A DNA stretch of 64,000 nt from Arthrobacter crystallopoietes (GCF_017603825.1 NZ_CP072014.1:2294001-2358000); one strand, 5' to 3'; positions 45,008 to 54,546 are shown, counted from the first letter of the stretch. Notes: a model not told the origin generated them from the sequence alone. A program made the numbers and translations.

Positions 45008-46204
45008 TCAGGCCCAAGCGATGACGGCACGCGCGGCCTGTACCGGAACCATCAGGTCGATCCCGGTCAGCTCTTTGAAGCGGCGCATCCGGTTCAGGAT
45101 GGTGTTGCGGTGGCAGTAGAGCTGGTCCGCCGTGGCGCTGACGCTGCCGTTGGCCAGAAAGGTGGAGACGGTTTCGCGCAGCCGCTCCAGTTCGTCCGGC
45201 CGGGCTACAGACAACTGGCCGTCCAGCCCGGCGCCCAGTTGCACGCCGAGCGCATCCATCCGCGCACGGGCCAGCCGGATCCAGTGCCGCTCAACGGTGA
45301 TGGGCGCCTGGTCGTCCGGTGTGGCGAGATCCGACAGAGCGGCGGCGATCCGGCCGAACGCGGCCAGATCCACCAGGCCGGCGTCCGCCGTAGCGAGGCC
45401 GCACGGAATCGCAGAGATCCCCGCACCAAGGGAGCCAGGCGAACCGCCGCCGCGCGGTACCGGCCAGAACAGGTAGGTGTACTCCTCGGCCTGGTGCAGG
45501 AACATGGATTGGCTGCGGTTGGGCGTGGAAGCCACCTTCCGGAGCTCGGCCGCCGGCTGCCCCTTTGCGGCGGCGATGGCATAGGGCACGTCCGGCTTCA
45601 GGTTGAAGGCCTTCGCAAACCGATCGCGGGTTTCGGGCAGGCGGCCCTGGGCACCGAAGAGAGCTGAGATGAATTCCTGCCGGACACCGGCTTCCTCTTG
45701 CGCCATGCTCACGCGCGCGGCCAGGTAACTGGAGTGGGTGGCCGTGGCGTAATCGTCTACCACCCGCCAGACTTCCTCGGCCCGGTTGACCAGCAGGGCG
45801 GCGTCGTCGTTGTCCGAAATTTCCAGCAGCGTGGCCCAGATGATGGGGAAGTCCATGCGGACGGCGGAGATGAGGGCCTCGGCCGGGAGGCCCTGGCGCG
45901 CGCGGCGGTTGCCCAGATCGGTGGCGAATTCCAGCAGCCGCGGGTAGTGCTCTTTGCCCGCCATCGCGTCCAGCGTCAGCTCGATCGCTTTGGCGGCCGC
46001 GGTCTGCAGATCGTGGCCGGAAACGGCGTGCCCGGAGTACTCGGGAATAGCCCGCACCCGCTCCACGAACGTCTCCTGCATCCTGGGCAGTTTGTCCTTC
46101 AGGCCTCCCACCAGCTGCACCCAGCGGGCATCGTCGGCGCCGGTTGCGGATGACGCGGTTCCGGTTTCGGGAGAACGGGCAGCGCTGCCAGGGGGTGTGT
46201 GCAT
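45008..46204 (-). CDS. PucR/CdaR-family transcriptional regulator
   Basis: 398 residues from ATG 46204 (a GTG lies two codons upstream). The C-terminal HTH_30 is clear: TVSTFLANGSVSATADQLYC, then HRNTILNRMRRFKELTGIDL, the PucR/CdaR recognition signature. The middle of the protein (about 90-300) has no clear domain; VKAFNLKPDVPYAIAAAKGQ-like text may be the GGDEF-like fold. PucR-type regulators control purine and other amide/nitrogen catabolic genes. Divergent from the ThDP enzyme gene 170 bp away, so it is probably its regulator. A 12-bp palindrome lies between. Confidence 0.82.
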   Translation of the reverse strand: MHTPPGSAARSPETGTASSATGADDARWVQLVGGLKDKLPRMQETFVERVRAIPEYSGHAVSGHDLQTAAAKAIELTLDAMAGKEHYPRLLEFATDLGNRRARQGLPAEALISAVRMDFPIIWATLLEISDNDDAALLVNRAEEVWRVVDDYATATHSSYLAARVSMAQEEAGVRQEFISALFGAQGRLPETRDRFAKAFNLKPDVPYAIAAAKGQPAAELRKVASTPNRSQSMFLHQAEEYTYLFWPVPRGGGSPGSLGAGISAIPCGLATADAGLVDLAAFGRIAAALSDLATPDDQAPITVERHWIRLARARMDALGVQLGAGLDGQLSVARPDELERLRETVSTFLANGSVSATADQLYCHRNTILNRMRRFKELTGIDLMVPVQAARAVIAWA

Positions 46205-46307
46205 GAGCACAGTGTAGGGGAAATAACGCGTTGGCTATTGCTAGTTCCCGCCGTCCGGGCGACTGCCATCATGGGAACAGACCAACGGCCAGAGCGCCGG
46301 CTTCTGC

Positions 46308-46319
46308 ACACAGCTGTGT
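46308..46319. promoter_or_regulatory. 12-bp palindrome in the pucR-ThDP enzyme divergent promoter
   Basis: ACACAGCTGTGT, perfectly symmetric, in the 163-bp gap. A candidate site for the PucR-type regulator or for the shared promoter. AACGCGTT (8-bp palindrome) lies near 46226. Confidence 0.4.
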
Positions 46320-46373
46320 AGGGCCACTGCGGCGAGTACCTGGACAACCAAGACCTGTGGAGGACGATTAGTA

Positions 46374-48035
46374 GTGAGCGTAATGACCGAGACCAGGATG
46401 GCCGCCGAGACGCACGCGGTCTCCGCCGGGCACCTGATCGTTGCCCAACTGGAGGTCGCCGGCGTCCGCCGGGTCTATGGGGTGCCGGGGGAGAGCTTCC
46501 TGGACGTCCTCGACGGGCTGCACGATTCGTCCATCAACACCGTGGTCACCCGGCATGAGGGCGGCGCCGGATTTATGGCCGTCGCGGAGGGCCGTCTGAC
46601 GGACCTGCCGGGCGTGGCCATGGTGACCCGCGGACCGGGGGCCGCCAACGCTCTGATCGCTGTGCATACCGCGTACCAGGACGCCACCCCGATGATCCTC
46701 TTCGTCGGGCTGATCCCGGTGGCGGACCGCGGCCGCCAAGCGTTCCAGGAGTTCGACATCACCGCCTGGTTCGGCAGCACCGCCAAGAAGGTGGTGGTCC
46801 TCGACGACGCAGCCTCGGCCGCCGCTGTCGTCGGTGACGCCATCCACACTTCCCTCAGCGGACGGCCCGGGCCGGTGGTGATCGGCCTGCCCGAGGATGT
46901 GCTGACCCATGCCGTGCAGCGCGGCGCCCCGGTTGTTCCGCGTGCCCTGGCCAGGACTGCTCCCGCTCCAGCGGATCTGGAAGCACTGGGCCGCTTTGCC
47001 CAGGCGCAGCGGCCGCTGATCGTGGTTGGCGGGGAGGGCTGGACGCAGGAGTCAGGCGAAGCTCTGGCCCGCTGGGCCGCAGCGCACGGCGTGCCGGTCG
47101 CCGCGGACTGGCGCGCCTATGACGCCGTGCCGCACGTGCTGGACGGCGGCAACTCCTACATCGGCTACCTCGGTTATGCCCGCAGCGACGCCAACGCGCG
47201 CCGGCTCGACGAGGCTGACCTGCTGGTGCTGGTCGGCTGCCCGCGCGGCGACGTGCTCAGCGACGGCTACAGCCGCGGCCTCTCCGCCGATACCGTGCTG
47301 GTCATGCCCGGCGATACGCTGGGCCACCACGGCCGGCTGGACCAGCACATCGTCGCGGACGTGACCGCCTTCAGCCTGGCGCTCGCCGTCCGGAACTACA
47401 CCACGGCGCCGCAGCCCAACTGGCTTGCGGACGCCCGTGCCGACTACGAAAGCTACTCCACGCCACGGCCCGTCGGCGGGATCGGCGTCGACATGGGCGT
47501 GTGCATGGAAATCCTCCGCGCCGAACTGGAGCAGGACGCCGTCATCACGTACGGTGCCGGCAACCACGCCCTGTGGCCGGGACGCTACCTGCAGCACACC
47601 GCCGCCAACTCGCTGGCCGCGCCGCGCAACGGCGCCATGGGCATGGGGATTCCCGCAGCCGTGGCCGCCAGCCTGATCTTCCCCGAACGCCAGGTGGTCT
47701 CGGTTGCCGGCGACGGCTGCTTCATGATGAACGGCCAGGAAATCGCGACAGCGGTGGGTTACGGCGGCAGGTTCATCGCCATCGTGGTGGACAACCAGTG
47801 TTTCGCCACCATCCGCGAACACCAGGAACGGGAATACCCCGGCCGGCCCTCGGGCACCCACCTGACCAACCCGGACTTCGCCGCCTGGGCCGAAACCTAC
47901 GGCGGCCACGGCGAGCGGGTGGAACGCACCGAAGACTTCCAGGCAGCCTTCCGCCGCGCGGTGTCCAGCGGCAAGCCCGCCGTCCTGCACGTCCTGCAGG
48001 ACCCCGCAACCCGCGCCCCGCGGACGGATTCCTGA
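46374..48035 (+). CDS. Thiamine-diphosphate-dependent enzyme (acetolactate synthase/decarboxylase-like)
   Basis: 553 residues; GTG 46374 with GGAGG 10 bases upstream. The N-terminal Pyr domain has VYGVPGESFLDVLDGL with the catalytic Glu (about residue 40) and RHEGGAGFMAVAEGRL. The C-terminal PP domain has the ThDP motif GDGCFMMNGQEIATAVGYGG followed by DNQCFATI. Length and motifs fit the acetolactate-synthase superfamily (2-oxo-acid decarboxylases and carboligases). It differs from glyoxylate carboligase, which lacks the Glu. Substrate unknown; in the operon with the carbamoylase-type hydrolase it probably processes a 2-oxo-acid from that pathway. Confidence 0.85.
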   Translation: MSVMTETRMAAETHAVSAGHLIVAQLEVAGVRRVYGVPGESFLDVLDGLHDSSINTVVTRHEGGAGFMAVAEGRLTDLPGVAMVTRGPGAANALIAVHTAYQDATPMILFVGLIPVADRGRQAFQEFDITAWFGSTAKKVVVLDDAASAAAVVGDAIHTSLSGRPGPVVIGLPEDVLTHAVQRGAPVVPRALARTAPAPADLEALGRFAQAQRPLIVVGGEGWTQESGEALARWAAAHGVPVAADWRAYDAVPHVLDGGNSYIGYLGYARSDANARRLDEADLLVLVGCPRGDVLSDGYSRGLSADTVLVMPGDTLGHHGRLDQHIVADVTAFSLALAVRNYTTAPQPNWLADARADYESYSTPRPVGGIGVDMGVCMEILRAELEQDAVITYGAGNHALWPGRYLQHTAANSLAAPRNGAMGMGIPAAVAASLIFPERQVVSVAGDGCFMMNGQEIATAVGYGGRFIAIVVDNQCFATIREHQEREYPGRPSGTHLTNPDFAAWAETYGGHGERVERTEDFQAAFRRAVSSGKPAVLHVLQDPATRAPRTDS

Positions 48036-48078
48036 CCCCGCGCAACTTTCGCCCGAACAGCTTTCCAGAGGAGAAACC

Positions 48079-49356
48079 ATGAGTGCCACCATCGTTGAAC
48101 CCAACCCGGCAGCCTTCACCGGCGACGACGCGAAGTTCATTGAAGACTTCGCTACCCTGTGCACGTTCGGCGCCACCGCGAACGGCGGCGTGCACCGGCT
48201 GGCCGGCAGTGCGGCCGACGGCGAACAGCGTACCTGGCTGACCCGGCTGCTCGAACAGCACGGCTTCCGCGTGGAGTTCGACCGGATCGGCAACCAGTTC
48301 GGCCTGCTCGAACTGGTCCCCGGCGCGCCCTACGTCCTGGTCGGTTCACACCTCGATTCGCAGCCGACGGCAGGCCGGTACGACGGCGCGTACGGTGTCC
48401 TCGCCGCGGCCCACGCCGCCATCCGGGTCGCCGCCCACAGCGAAAACGGGACGTCGAAGCCGCAGTACAACCTCGCCGTCGTCAATTGGTTCAACGAGGA
48501 AGGCGCCCGCTTCAAGCCCTCGATGATGGGCAGCTCCGTTTACACCGGAAAGCTTGCGCTCGAGGATGCGCTAACGACGGCGGACCCGGCCGGCGTCACG
48601 GTAGGGGAGGCGCTGGAGTCCATCGGCTGCCTTGGCACCGGCGGCGGGCCTGAAGCCGCCTACTGCGCGGAAATCCATATCGAGCAGGGCCGCAGCATGG
48701 AGCGCGAGGGCGTCACTATCGGCGTGGTCGATTCGAACTGGGCCGCCAACAAGTACCAACTGGTGGTGCACGGCGAGCAGGCGCACACCGGATCCACAGT
48801 GATCGCCGACCGCCGGGACGCGCTGCTCGGTGCCTCGATGCTGGTGGTTGCCGCCCGGGAGATCGCGGACCGGTTCCCCGGGGTCCTCCACACCTCGGTG
48901 GGCCAGCTGGACGTCTACCCCAACTCGCCCGTCGTCGTGCCCTCGAAGGTGACGCTGCTGCTGGACCTGCGCTCGGCGGACGAGGAAGTGCTGGCCCAGG
49001 CGGATCAGCTGCTCCATGACCGGATGGCCGAGATCGAGCGGCTGGCCAACGTCTCCGTGGAGAAGACCTCCTCGCACTGCTGGCCGGTCACCCCGTACCA
49101 GCCGGAGGGCGTGGAACTCTCGGAGAAGGTTGCCGTGGACTTGGGGCTGCCGTACGGACGGGTCAAGACCCTGGCCGGGCACGATTCCACCAACATGAAG
49201 GACATCGTCCCCACGGTCATGCTGTTCGTCCCGTCGGTGGAGGGCATCTCGCACAACGAGCACGAGTACACCCGGGATGAGGACATCGTCGCCGGCCTGC
49301 ACGTGCTCACCGCCGTGGTGCAGCGGCTGGCCGAGGGGGAACTGGACGGGAAGTAG
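48079..49356 (+). CDS. Zn-dependent hydrolase, M20 hydantoinase/carbamoylase family (allantoate amidohydrolase / N-carbamoyl-L-amino-acid hydrolase-like)
   Basis: 425 residues; ATG 48079 with AGAGGAGAA, 43 bp after the ThDP gene. GSHLDSQPTAGRYDGAYGVL (His and Asp ligands), NWFNEEGARFKPSMMGSSV (Glu-Glu), EIHIEQGRSMEREGVTIGVV (family signature) and HDSTNMKDIVPTVMLFVPS (last ligands) are the AllC/HyuC pattern. These enzymes cleave the carbamoyl or ureido group, releasing CO2 and ammonia. AllC versus HyuC versus beta-ureidopropionase cannot be decided by eye. It contains one AACGACGGCGG word (read as LTTA). Confidence 0.87.
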   Translation: MSATIVEPNPAAFTGDDAKFIEDFATLCTFGATANGGVHRLAGSAADGEQRTWLTRLLEQHGFRVEFDRIGNQFGLLELVPGAPYVLVGSHLDSQPTAGRYDGAYGVLAAAHAAIRVAAHSENGTSKPQYNLAVVNWFNEEGARFKPSMMGSSVYTGKLALEDALTTADPAGVTVGEALESIGCLGTGGGPEAAYCAEIHIEQGRSMEREGVTIGVVDSNWAANKYQLVVHGEQAHTGSTVIADRRDALLGASMLVVAAREIADRFPGVLHTSVGQLDVYPNSPVVVPSKVTLLLDLRSADEEVLAQADQLLHDRMAEIERLANVSVEKTSSHCWPVTPYQPEGVELSEKVAVDLGLPYGRVKTLAGHDSTNMKDIVPTVMLFVPSVEGISHNEHEYTRDEDIVAGLHVLTAVVQRLAEGELDGK

Positions 49357-49409
49357 GGCCTGGTCCCAGGCAGGCCAGGGGAAGAACCCCTAACAGGTGG
49401 TCGCCGATA

Positions 49410-50105
49410 TCAGACGAGGGCGCTGAATGCTTCGGCTTTGTCCTTTGCTCCCTGGACGATGACTTGGTCGTCGTCGTAGAGCACGGTCTGCGGGGTTGTG
49501 TGTTCCCATTGTCCGCCCTTGCGCTTAACAGCGACCACGGTGATGTCGTATTTTGAGCGAAGCTGCAGTACCTCCAGTGGGCGGTCCTGTGCCACAGCCG
49601 GCGGGGTGGTGCGGATCATGACGAAATTGTCTTCGAACTCGACATAGTCCAGCATCGCTCCCCGGACGAGGTGCGCCACCCGGCGGCCCATGTCGTGCTC
49701 GGGCCGAATCACATGGTGCACCCCGAGTTGTTCGAGGATCTCGGCGTGCGGTTCGCTGATGGCTTTGGCCCAGATTCCGGGTTTGGCGAATTTCAGGAGC
49801 CGGGATGTGGTGAGGATGCTGGCCTCCACATCGGTGCCGATCCCCACCACGGCGCGGTCGAACTCGGGCACGGAGAGCTGCCGCAGCACTTCGTCTTTGG
49901 TTGCGTCGGCGCGGACAACGTGGGTGAGCAGCCCATTGAAGGACTGGACGGTCTCTTCGCTGTCGTCGATGCCCAGGACCTGGGTGCCCAGGGACTCAAG
50001 CTCCAGGGCCAGCGAGCCGCCGAAGCGGCCCAAACCGATAACGACGACGGAGTCCGCCTCGGCGATCCGGTCGAAGGATCGTGCGGGGAAGGGGATCCTA
50101 GCCAA
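49410..50105 (-). CDS. ktrA: Potassium uptake regulatory subunit KtrA/TrkA (RCK protein)
   Basis: 231 residues. RCK_N starts with DSVVVIGLGRFGGSLALELE (GxGxxG) and VLGIDDSEETVQSFNG, followed by HVVRADATKDEVLRQLSV. RCK_C is the last ~80 residues (ITVVAVKRKGGQWEH..). As part of a KtrAB system it binds nucleotide (and often cyclic di-AMP) and gates the KtrB pore. The open frame stops 8 bases inside the ktrB gene (50098-50105 overlap), showing coupling. Confidence 0.9.
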   Translation of the reverse strand: MARIPFPARSFDRIAEADSVVVIGLGRFGGSLALELESLGTQVLGIDDSEETVQSFNGLLTHVVRADATKDEVLRQLSVPEFDRAVVGIGTDVEASILTTSRLLKFAKPGIWAKAISEPHAEILEQLGVHHVIRPEHDMGRRVAHLVRGAMLDYVEFEDNFVMIRTTPPAVAQDRPLEVLQLRSKYDITVVAVKRKGGQWEHTTPQTVLYDDDQVIVQGAKDKAEAFSALV

Positions 50106-51600
50106 TGAGGGGCCTTTCTTTCGGGAATTCGTACAGGATCGGCCGTGAGCGCAGCGCCAGCGCGGAGGCCAGCGTGACCGGGCCGAGTCGGCCGACGAAC
50201 ATCAGGATGATCAGGATGACCTGTCCGGCCGGCGGCAGCGAGGCGGTGATGCCGGTGGACAGGCCCACGGTGGCGAATGCGGAGACGGCTTCGAACAGCA
50301 GTTTCTCCATGCCGGCGTCGGAGAGAAACATCAGGGCCATGGTGGCTGTGACGACCAAGGCGATGGCCAGCAGCACCACGGTCATGGCCTGGCGGTGCAC
50401 CGAACGGGAGAGCCGCTTGCCGAAGATGTTTACAGCGGCTTCGCCCCGGATCTCGGTGTAGAGGATGAAGTAGAGCACGGCGAAGGTGGTGATCTTCAGG
50501 CCGCCCGCCGTACCCGCCGGGCCGCCGCCGATGAACATCATGATGTCTATGCCAAGCCAAGACACCGGGTTCATCTGGCCGATGTCGATGCTGTTGAAAC
50601 CTGCTGTGCGGGTTATGACGGATTGGAAAAACCCGGCCAGAACCCGCGTGCCTGGATCCAGTGCGCCGAGCGTCGCCCGGTTCGTCCACTCCACCGCGGT
50701 GATGAAGACCGACCCTCCGGCCAATAGGATCGCCGAGCCCATCAGCACCAGCTTTGTGTTCATGGACCAGTGGATCGGACGCCGGTAGTGACGCGCCAGC
50801 TCGAACAGAACCGGGAAGCCGAGCCCTCCAACGATAACCGCCGCGGCGATCGGCAGACAGATCCACGGATCCGCGACGAAGCCCATCAAGCTGTCCGAAT
50901 ACAGCGCGAAACCTGCGTTGTTGAACGAAGACACCGAGTGGAACACACCGTGCCAGAGGGCCTCGCCGGGCGGGTAACCGTATCCGGTGATGAAGCGCAG
51001 GGTGAGTATCACGGCCAGCACGGTTTCGGTGATCAGGCTGATCTTCAGGACACCGAGCAGCACGCGCCGGACGTCGCCGAAGCCAGCGCTCTTGGTCTCT
51101 GCCGCCGCCGAAATTCGCGCGCGCAGTCCCAGCCGCCCGGCCATCAGCACGCCCAGCAGCGCCCCGAAGGACATCACCCCGAAACCGCCCAGCTGGATCA
51201 GCACCATGATCACGACGTGCCCGAACGTTGTCCAGTAGACCGGCGTGTCCACGACGATTAGCCCGGTCACGCAGACCGCAGAGGTCGCCGTGAACAGCGC
51301 TTCAAGGAACGTGGCGCCGCCTGGGCCCTGCCTGGACATCGGCAACATTAGCACTGCGGTGCCGGCCAGGATCGCGCCGACAAAGCCGAGGGCTATGACC
51401 TGCGCCGGATGCCGCGGACGTACCCGTTGCAGGAGTGCTGCACCGGTGTCCGCCCTGGGCTTTAACCGGTCGAGGGTGCGCCCAAAGGTTCTGCCGACTC
51501 GGCCAGGCGTTGTGGTCTTGGCTCCTGGGGGCCTGTTGCGGGGCTCAACCAATGTGGGTCCCGGGTCGTCGCTGTGGGTCGGGTTCGTTTTGGTGGACAA
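50098..51600 (-). CDS. ktrB: Potassium transporter KtrB/TrkH-family pore protein
   Basis: 500 residues; TTG start at 51600, with a Pro/Arg-rich cytoplasmic N-terminus of about 60 residues. About eight to ten membrane segments with the four P-loop motifs of the SKT superfamily: VCVTGLIVVDTPVYWT, HSVSSFNNAGFALYSD, SVITRTAGFNSIDIGQ and FATVGLSTGITASLPP (the conserved Gly of each loop). The C-terminus reaches EFPKERPLIG. Potassium or sodium uptake with the overlapping ktrA. Confidence 0.9.
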   Translation of the reverse strand: MSTKTNPTHSDDPGPTLVEPRNRPPGAKTTTPGRVGRTFGRTLDRLKPRADTGAALLQRVRPRHPAQVIALGFVGAILAGTAVLMLPMSRQGPGGATFLEALFTATSAVCVTGLIVVDTPVYWTTFGHVVIMVLIQLGGFGVMSFGALLGVLMAGRLGLRARISAAAETKSAGFGDVRRVLLGVLKISLITETVLAVILTLRFITGYGYPPGEALWHGVFHSVSSFNNAGFALYSDSLMGFVADPWICLPIAAAVIVGGLGFPVLFELARHYRRPIHWSMNTKLVLMGSAILLAGGSVFITAVEWTNRATLGALDPGTRVLAGFFQSVITRTAGFNSIDIGQMNPVSWLGIDIMMFIGGGPAGTAGGLKITTFAVLYFILYTEIRGEAAVNIFGKRLSRSVHRQAMTVVLLAIALVVTATMALMFLSDAGMEKLLFEAVSAFATVGLSTGITASLPPAGQVILIILMFVGRLGPVTLASALALRSRPILYEFPKERPLIG

Positions 51601-51910
51601 TCGCCCGCATCACGGGTGTGGTATCGCTTCGGCCGAGGAGCAGGTACCGCATCACATGGGACGACGGGTTCCACCACGGTGGCGGGCCTTCCGGAACAAG
51701 GAACTGGGTTAAACCACCCAAGGTAATTCTTCTTTCTAATGCAGTTTCTGACGCGATTGATCACACTACTCCGATGGTGGGGGCAAAACAGCGTAAAACA
51801 GCAGGTGGAGGCGTTAAGAAATCATCAAGAAGTGCCGTGGGCATCAGACAGACCGCGGACCGGCAGCAGCGTCCATGGGACCGCCGATTGGCACGGCCGA
51901 CACATGTTGT
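51601..51910. other. 5' leader of ktrB / end of the exporter gene region
   Basis: 310 bases with no convincing gene. It contains CCACC-AC-GGTGG near 51671-51682 and a TGGGTTAAACCACCCA hairpin near 51705-51720. I looked for cyclic-di-AMP (ydaO) riboswitch consensus, often found before potassium genes, and could not recognise it. The structure remains a candidate leader. Confidence 0.35.
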
Positions 51911-53536
51911 TTAGTCTGTGAAATCGCGTCTGTTGAGCAGGCCGGTGGCTACGGCGGCCAAGACCGCCGCGGCTCCGGTAAGAAGGAGTGCTGCCCTGAT
52001 GGCGGTAACGTCCAGGTCTTCGACAGGCAGCGCCGGGGAATGCCGGAAGGGACTGAGGTTTTGCAGCCACGCGGGCAGCCGGAGCAGTTCCCCGAACTGG
52101 CCGAGAACCAGGCCGGCCGCGACCAGTCCCCAACCCAGCGGAACGGTCAGCCGTGGCACAACGGCGAAGATCAGGGCAACTACCGCGGTGAATACGAGTG
52201 CCGCGGGCACATGGGCCAGGGCAGCCAGAACCATGGTTCCCCCGTTGCCTCTGGTTCCCGTGGCTTCCAGCGCGACTGACGCGGCTATGCCGGCCGCGGC
52301 GGATACAGTCGTGACCGAAAAGGCAGCAACGGCCAGATTCGCGGCCAGCCAGCGGGCGCGTGACTTCGGTGCCGCGAGCAGCAGTTCTGCCCGTGTCTCT
52401 GCTTCCTCGGCACGCATCCGCAGCGTTGCCTGCACCCCGGCTGCAGCGCCAAGGACACCGGCAATACCCAGCAGCGCGGCAGCGAAGACATCTACCACGT
52501 CCGCACGGCTTCCCGGCACCAGCCGGGCGATGAGCTCAGCCAGTGAAGGATTGCCGGCCACTGTGTCCGAAACTACCGGTCCGAGCGCCCCAGCGACCGT
52601 CCCCAAAGCTGCCCCGCCCAAAGCCCACCCGGCAAGAGTCGCGCGCTGCAGCCGCCACGCCAGGCCAACCAGTGACCGGCCCGCCGCGCTGCTGCGTGCC
52701 CGCCCTGCCCGGTCTGGCAGGAGGCTGGCCCCGAGATCCCGCCGTTGCCGAATCCGGAGAGCCAGTACCGCCAGGACGGCAGCCGCCACGGCCGGGACCA
52801 GCAGCGGTAGCGGGTCGGCAGTAGTGAACGGGCGCGAACGCTGGCCCCACCCGATGGGTGAGAGCAAGGACGGCCAGGCGCTGGTGACCCTCATCAGATC
52901 GGACTCTGCCGTTCCGAGCGCATCGCCAATTCCCCTGAGGAGGTACGCCAGCCCGACAAGGGCGGCCGCGGCCCCGTTCGCCCCGCGGCCGGATGGCAGG
53001 AATTGCGCGAGTACCGCCGCCGCGGCAACGAAGAAGAAGCCTGCGGCGCCGACCGCAAGCCCGGCGACAGCAGAACCCGCGGCGGGAAGCCCGCCAGCGA
53101 CGAAACCCGCGGCGGTGAACACCGACAACAGCACGTTGGCGGCAACGCCCAGCAGCAGGGTCGCGGCCAGTGGAGCGCTTCTGGCGATGGGGGAGGAGCC
53201 CAACAGTTCCGCCCGCCCGAGTTCCTCCTCGCTTCGGGTGTGCCGGATGACCAGGAAAGTGCTCATCAATCCGGCAAGCACTGCCGTGAAAGCATAGCCC
53301 TGGAAAAACACGACCGCCCCGATTCCGGTCCCATCGGGCAGCCCGCGCAGAAACAGGAAGGCCGGATTGGCAGCTGCCACGGCGATGATGCCCGCGCGCT
53401 CGGCCTCGGCGCCGAATTCGCTGCCCACCGCGGTGGCCGCAGCGAGTCCCAGAACGGAGATGCCCAGAACCCAGATACACAGCTGCCAGCGGTCCCGTCT
53501 GGCCTGAGCCACGGCCAGACGCAGGGTCGCGCCCAT
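51911..53536 (-). CDS. ABC exporter permease (large ABC-2 type)
   Basis: 541 residues, at least ten hydrophobic helices: the N-terminal QLCIWVLGISVLGLAAATAV, helices FQGYAFTAVLAGLMSTFLVI, LLGVAANVLLSVFTAAGF and so on, in two halves around a cytoplasmic loop (RIRQRRDLGASLLPDRAGRA). The TRSEEELGRAELLGSSPIAR loop is typical of bacitracin- or Tet-type exporter permeases in actinobacteria. Its ATG overlaps the ATPase stop (ATGA). Exports an unknown drug-like compound or antibiotic with the ATPase. Confidence 0.85.
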   Translation of the reverse strand: MGATLRLAVAQARRDRWQLCIWVLGISVLGLAAATAVGSEFGAEAERAGIIAVAAANPAFLFLRGLPDGTGIGAVVFFQGYAFTAVLAGLMSTFLVIRHTRSEEELGRAELLGSSPIARSAPLAATLLLGVAANVLLSVFTAAGFVAGGLPAAGSAVAGLAVGAAGFFFVAAAAVLAQFLPSGRGANGAAAALVGLAYLLRGIGDALGTAESDLMRVTSAWPSLLSPIGWGQRSRPFTTADPLPLLVPAVAAAVLAVLALRIRQRRDLGASLLPDRAGRARSSAAGRSLVGLAWRLQRATLAGWALGGAALGTVAGALGPVVSDTVAGNPSLAELIARLVPGSRADVVDVFAAALLGIAGVLGAAAGVQATLRMRAEEAETRAELLLAAPKSRARWLAANLAVAAFSVTTVSAAAGIAASVALEATGTRGNGGTMVLAALAHVPAALVFTAVVALIFAVVPRLTVPLGWGLVAAGLVLGQFGELLRLPAWLQNLSPFRHSPALPVEDLDVTAIRAALLLTGAAAVLAAVATGLLNRRDFTD

Positions 53537-54441
53537 CAGCGTGCCTGTCCGTCCAGGCGGCTGTAGTGGCGCAGAAACAGTGATTCCAGTGATGGCGGCG
53601 CAACTTCAAGACCTCCAATGCCGGCCTCGGCAAGACTGGTCAGGACACCGTCAAGATCTGTTGCTTCGGCATCGAATTCAATCGTTGTACCCTCGACGCG
53701 CAGATCGTGTAGTTCCGGACGCGAGGTGACGGCTCCCGGTTCCCTGACACCGGTGGCACGCACATGTGTGCGTCGCAGATGGCGCAGGTCCGCCAGCGAA
53801 CCTGTTTCCACAACCGTTCCTTTGCGGATGATCGTGACCCTATCGCACAACTGCTCGACCTCGCCCAGGATATGGCTCGAGAGCAGGACTGTTGCTCCTT
53901 CAGCGCGGACACGCCGGATCTGCCCGCGGAAGACCGTGTCCATGACCGGGTCCAGGCCCCCGCTCGGTTCGTCCAGCACGTAGAGGCGGGCCGGCCTTGC
54001 GAAAGCGGCAATGAGTGCGGCCTTCTGCCTGTTGCCCCTCGAATAGGTTCGGGCTTTGCGGCGGGGATCGAACTCAAACTCGTCAATGAGCTGCCGGCGC
54101 AGATGCTCGTCGGCGCCTCCGCGTAGCCCGGTCAGCAGATCGATCACTTCGCCGCCGCTGAGATTCGGCCACAGATTCACATCCCCCGGAACATAGGCGA
54201 TGTCCCGATGGGTCTGCACGGCATGTGCCCAGGGGTCCAGGCCAAAGACCCGAACTTCTCCCGAGGTGGCACGGATATGGCCCAGCAGTACTCGCAGCGT
54301 AGTGGATTTCCCTGCCCCGTTGGGACCTAGGAACCCGTGGACCTCGCCTTGGGCAACCGAAAATCCAAGGCCGTCCAAGGCCCGGACACGACCGAAATCC
54401 TTCACGAGTGCGACAGTTTCAACAATTGACTCGGTACACAT
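53536..54441 (-). CDS. ABC transporter ATP-binding protein
   Basis: 301 residues; ATG 54441 with GGAAGGGG. Walker A LGPNGAGKSTTLRVLLGH, signature TYSRGNRQKAALIAAF (LSGGQ replaced by YSRGN, as in some Tet/bacitracin-type exporter ATPases), Walker B LYVLDEPSGGLDPVMD and the switch His in LSSHILGEVEQL. A C-terminal extension of about 60 residues is present. Pairs with the overlapping permease. Confidence 0.9.
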   Translation of the reverse strand: MCTESIVETVALVKDFGRVRALDGLGFSVAQGEVHGFLGPNGAGKSTTLRVLLGHIRATSGEVRVFGLDPWAHAVQTHRDIAYVPGDVNLWPNLSGGEVIDLLTGLRGGADEHLRRQLIDEFEFDPRRKARTYSRGNRQKAALIAAFARPARLYVLDEPSGGLDPVMDTVFRGQIRRVRAEGATVLLSSHILGEVEQLCDRVTIIRKGTVVETGSLADLRHLRRTHVRATGVREPGAVTSRPELHDLRVEGTTIEFDAEATDLDGVLTSLAEAGIGGLEVAPPSLESLFLRHYSRLDGQAR

Positions 54442-54546
54442 GACCAGTCCCCTTCCGCGCAGTGCAAACGCGGCCACGAGCGAGCCGGCGTTCCGCAGGC
54501 AAATTCCCGCGTGCCGACCAGGCTTCCCGGCTCTCCGCTGCCCAGC

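Noticed and set aside
46374-48035. Glyoxylate carboligase call for the ThDP enzyme
   Set aside because: It retains the catalytic Glu (VPGES) that glyoxylate carboligase lacks, and no tartronate semialdehyde genes are adjacent.
51601-51910. Possible cyclic-di-AMP (ydaO) riboswitch before ktrB
   Set aside because: Conserved loop sequences of the ydaO class were not recognised; only simple hairpins are visible.
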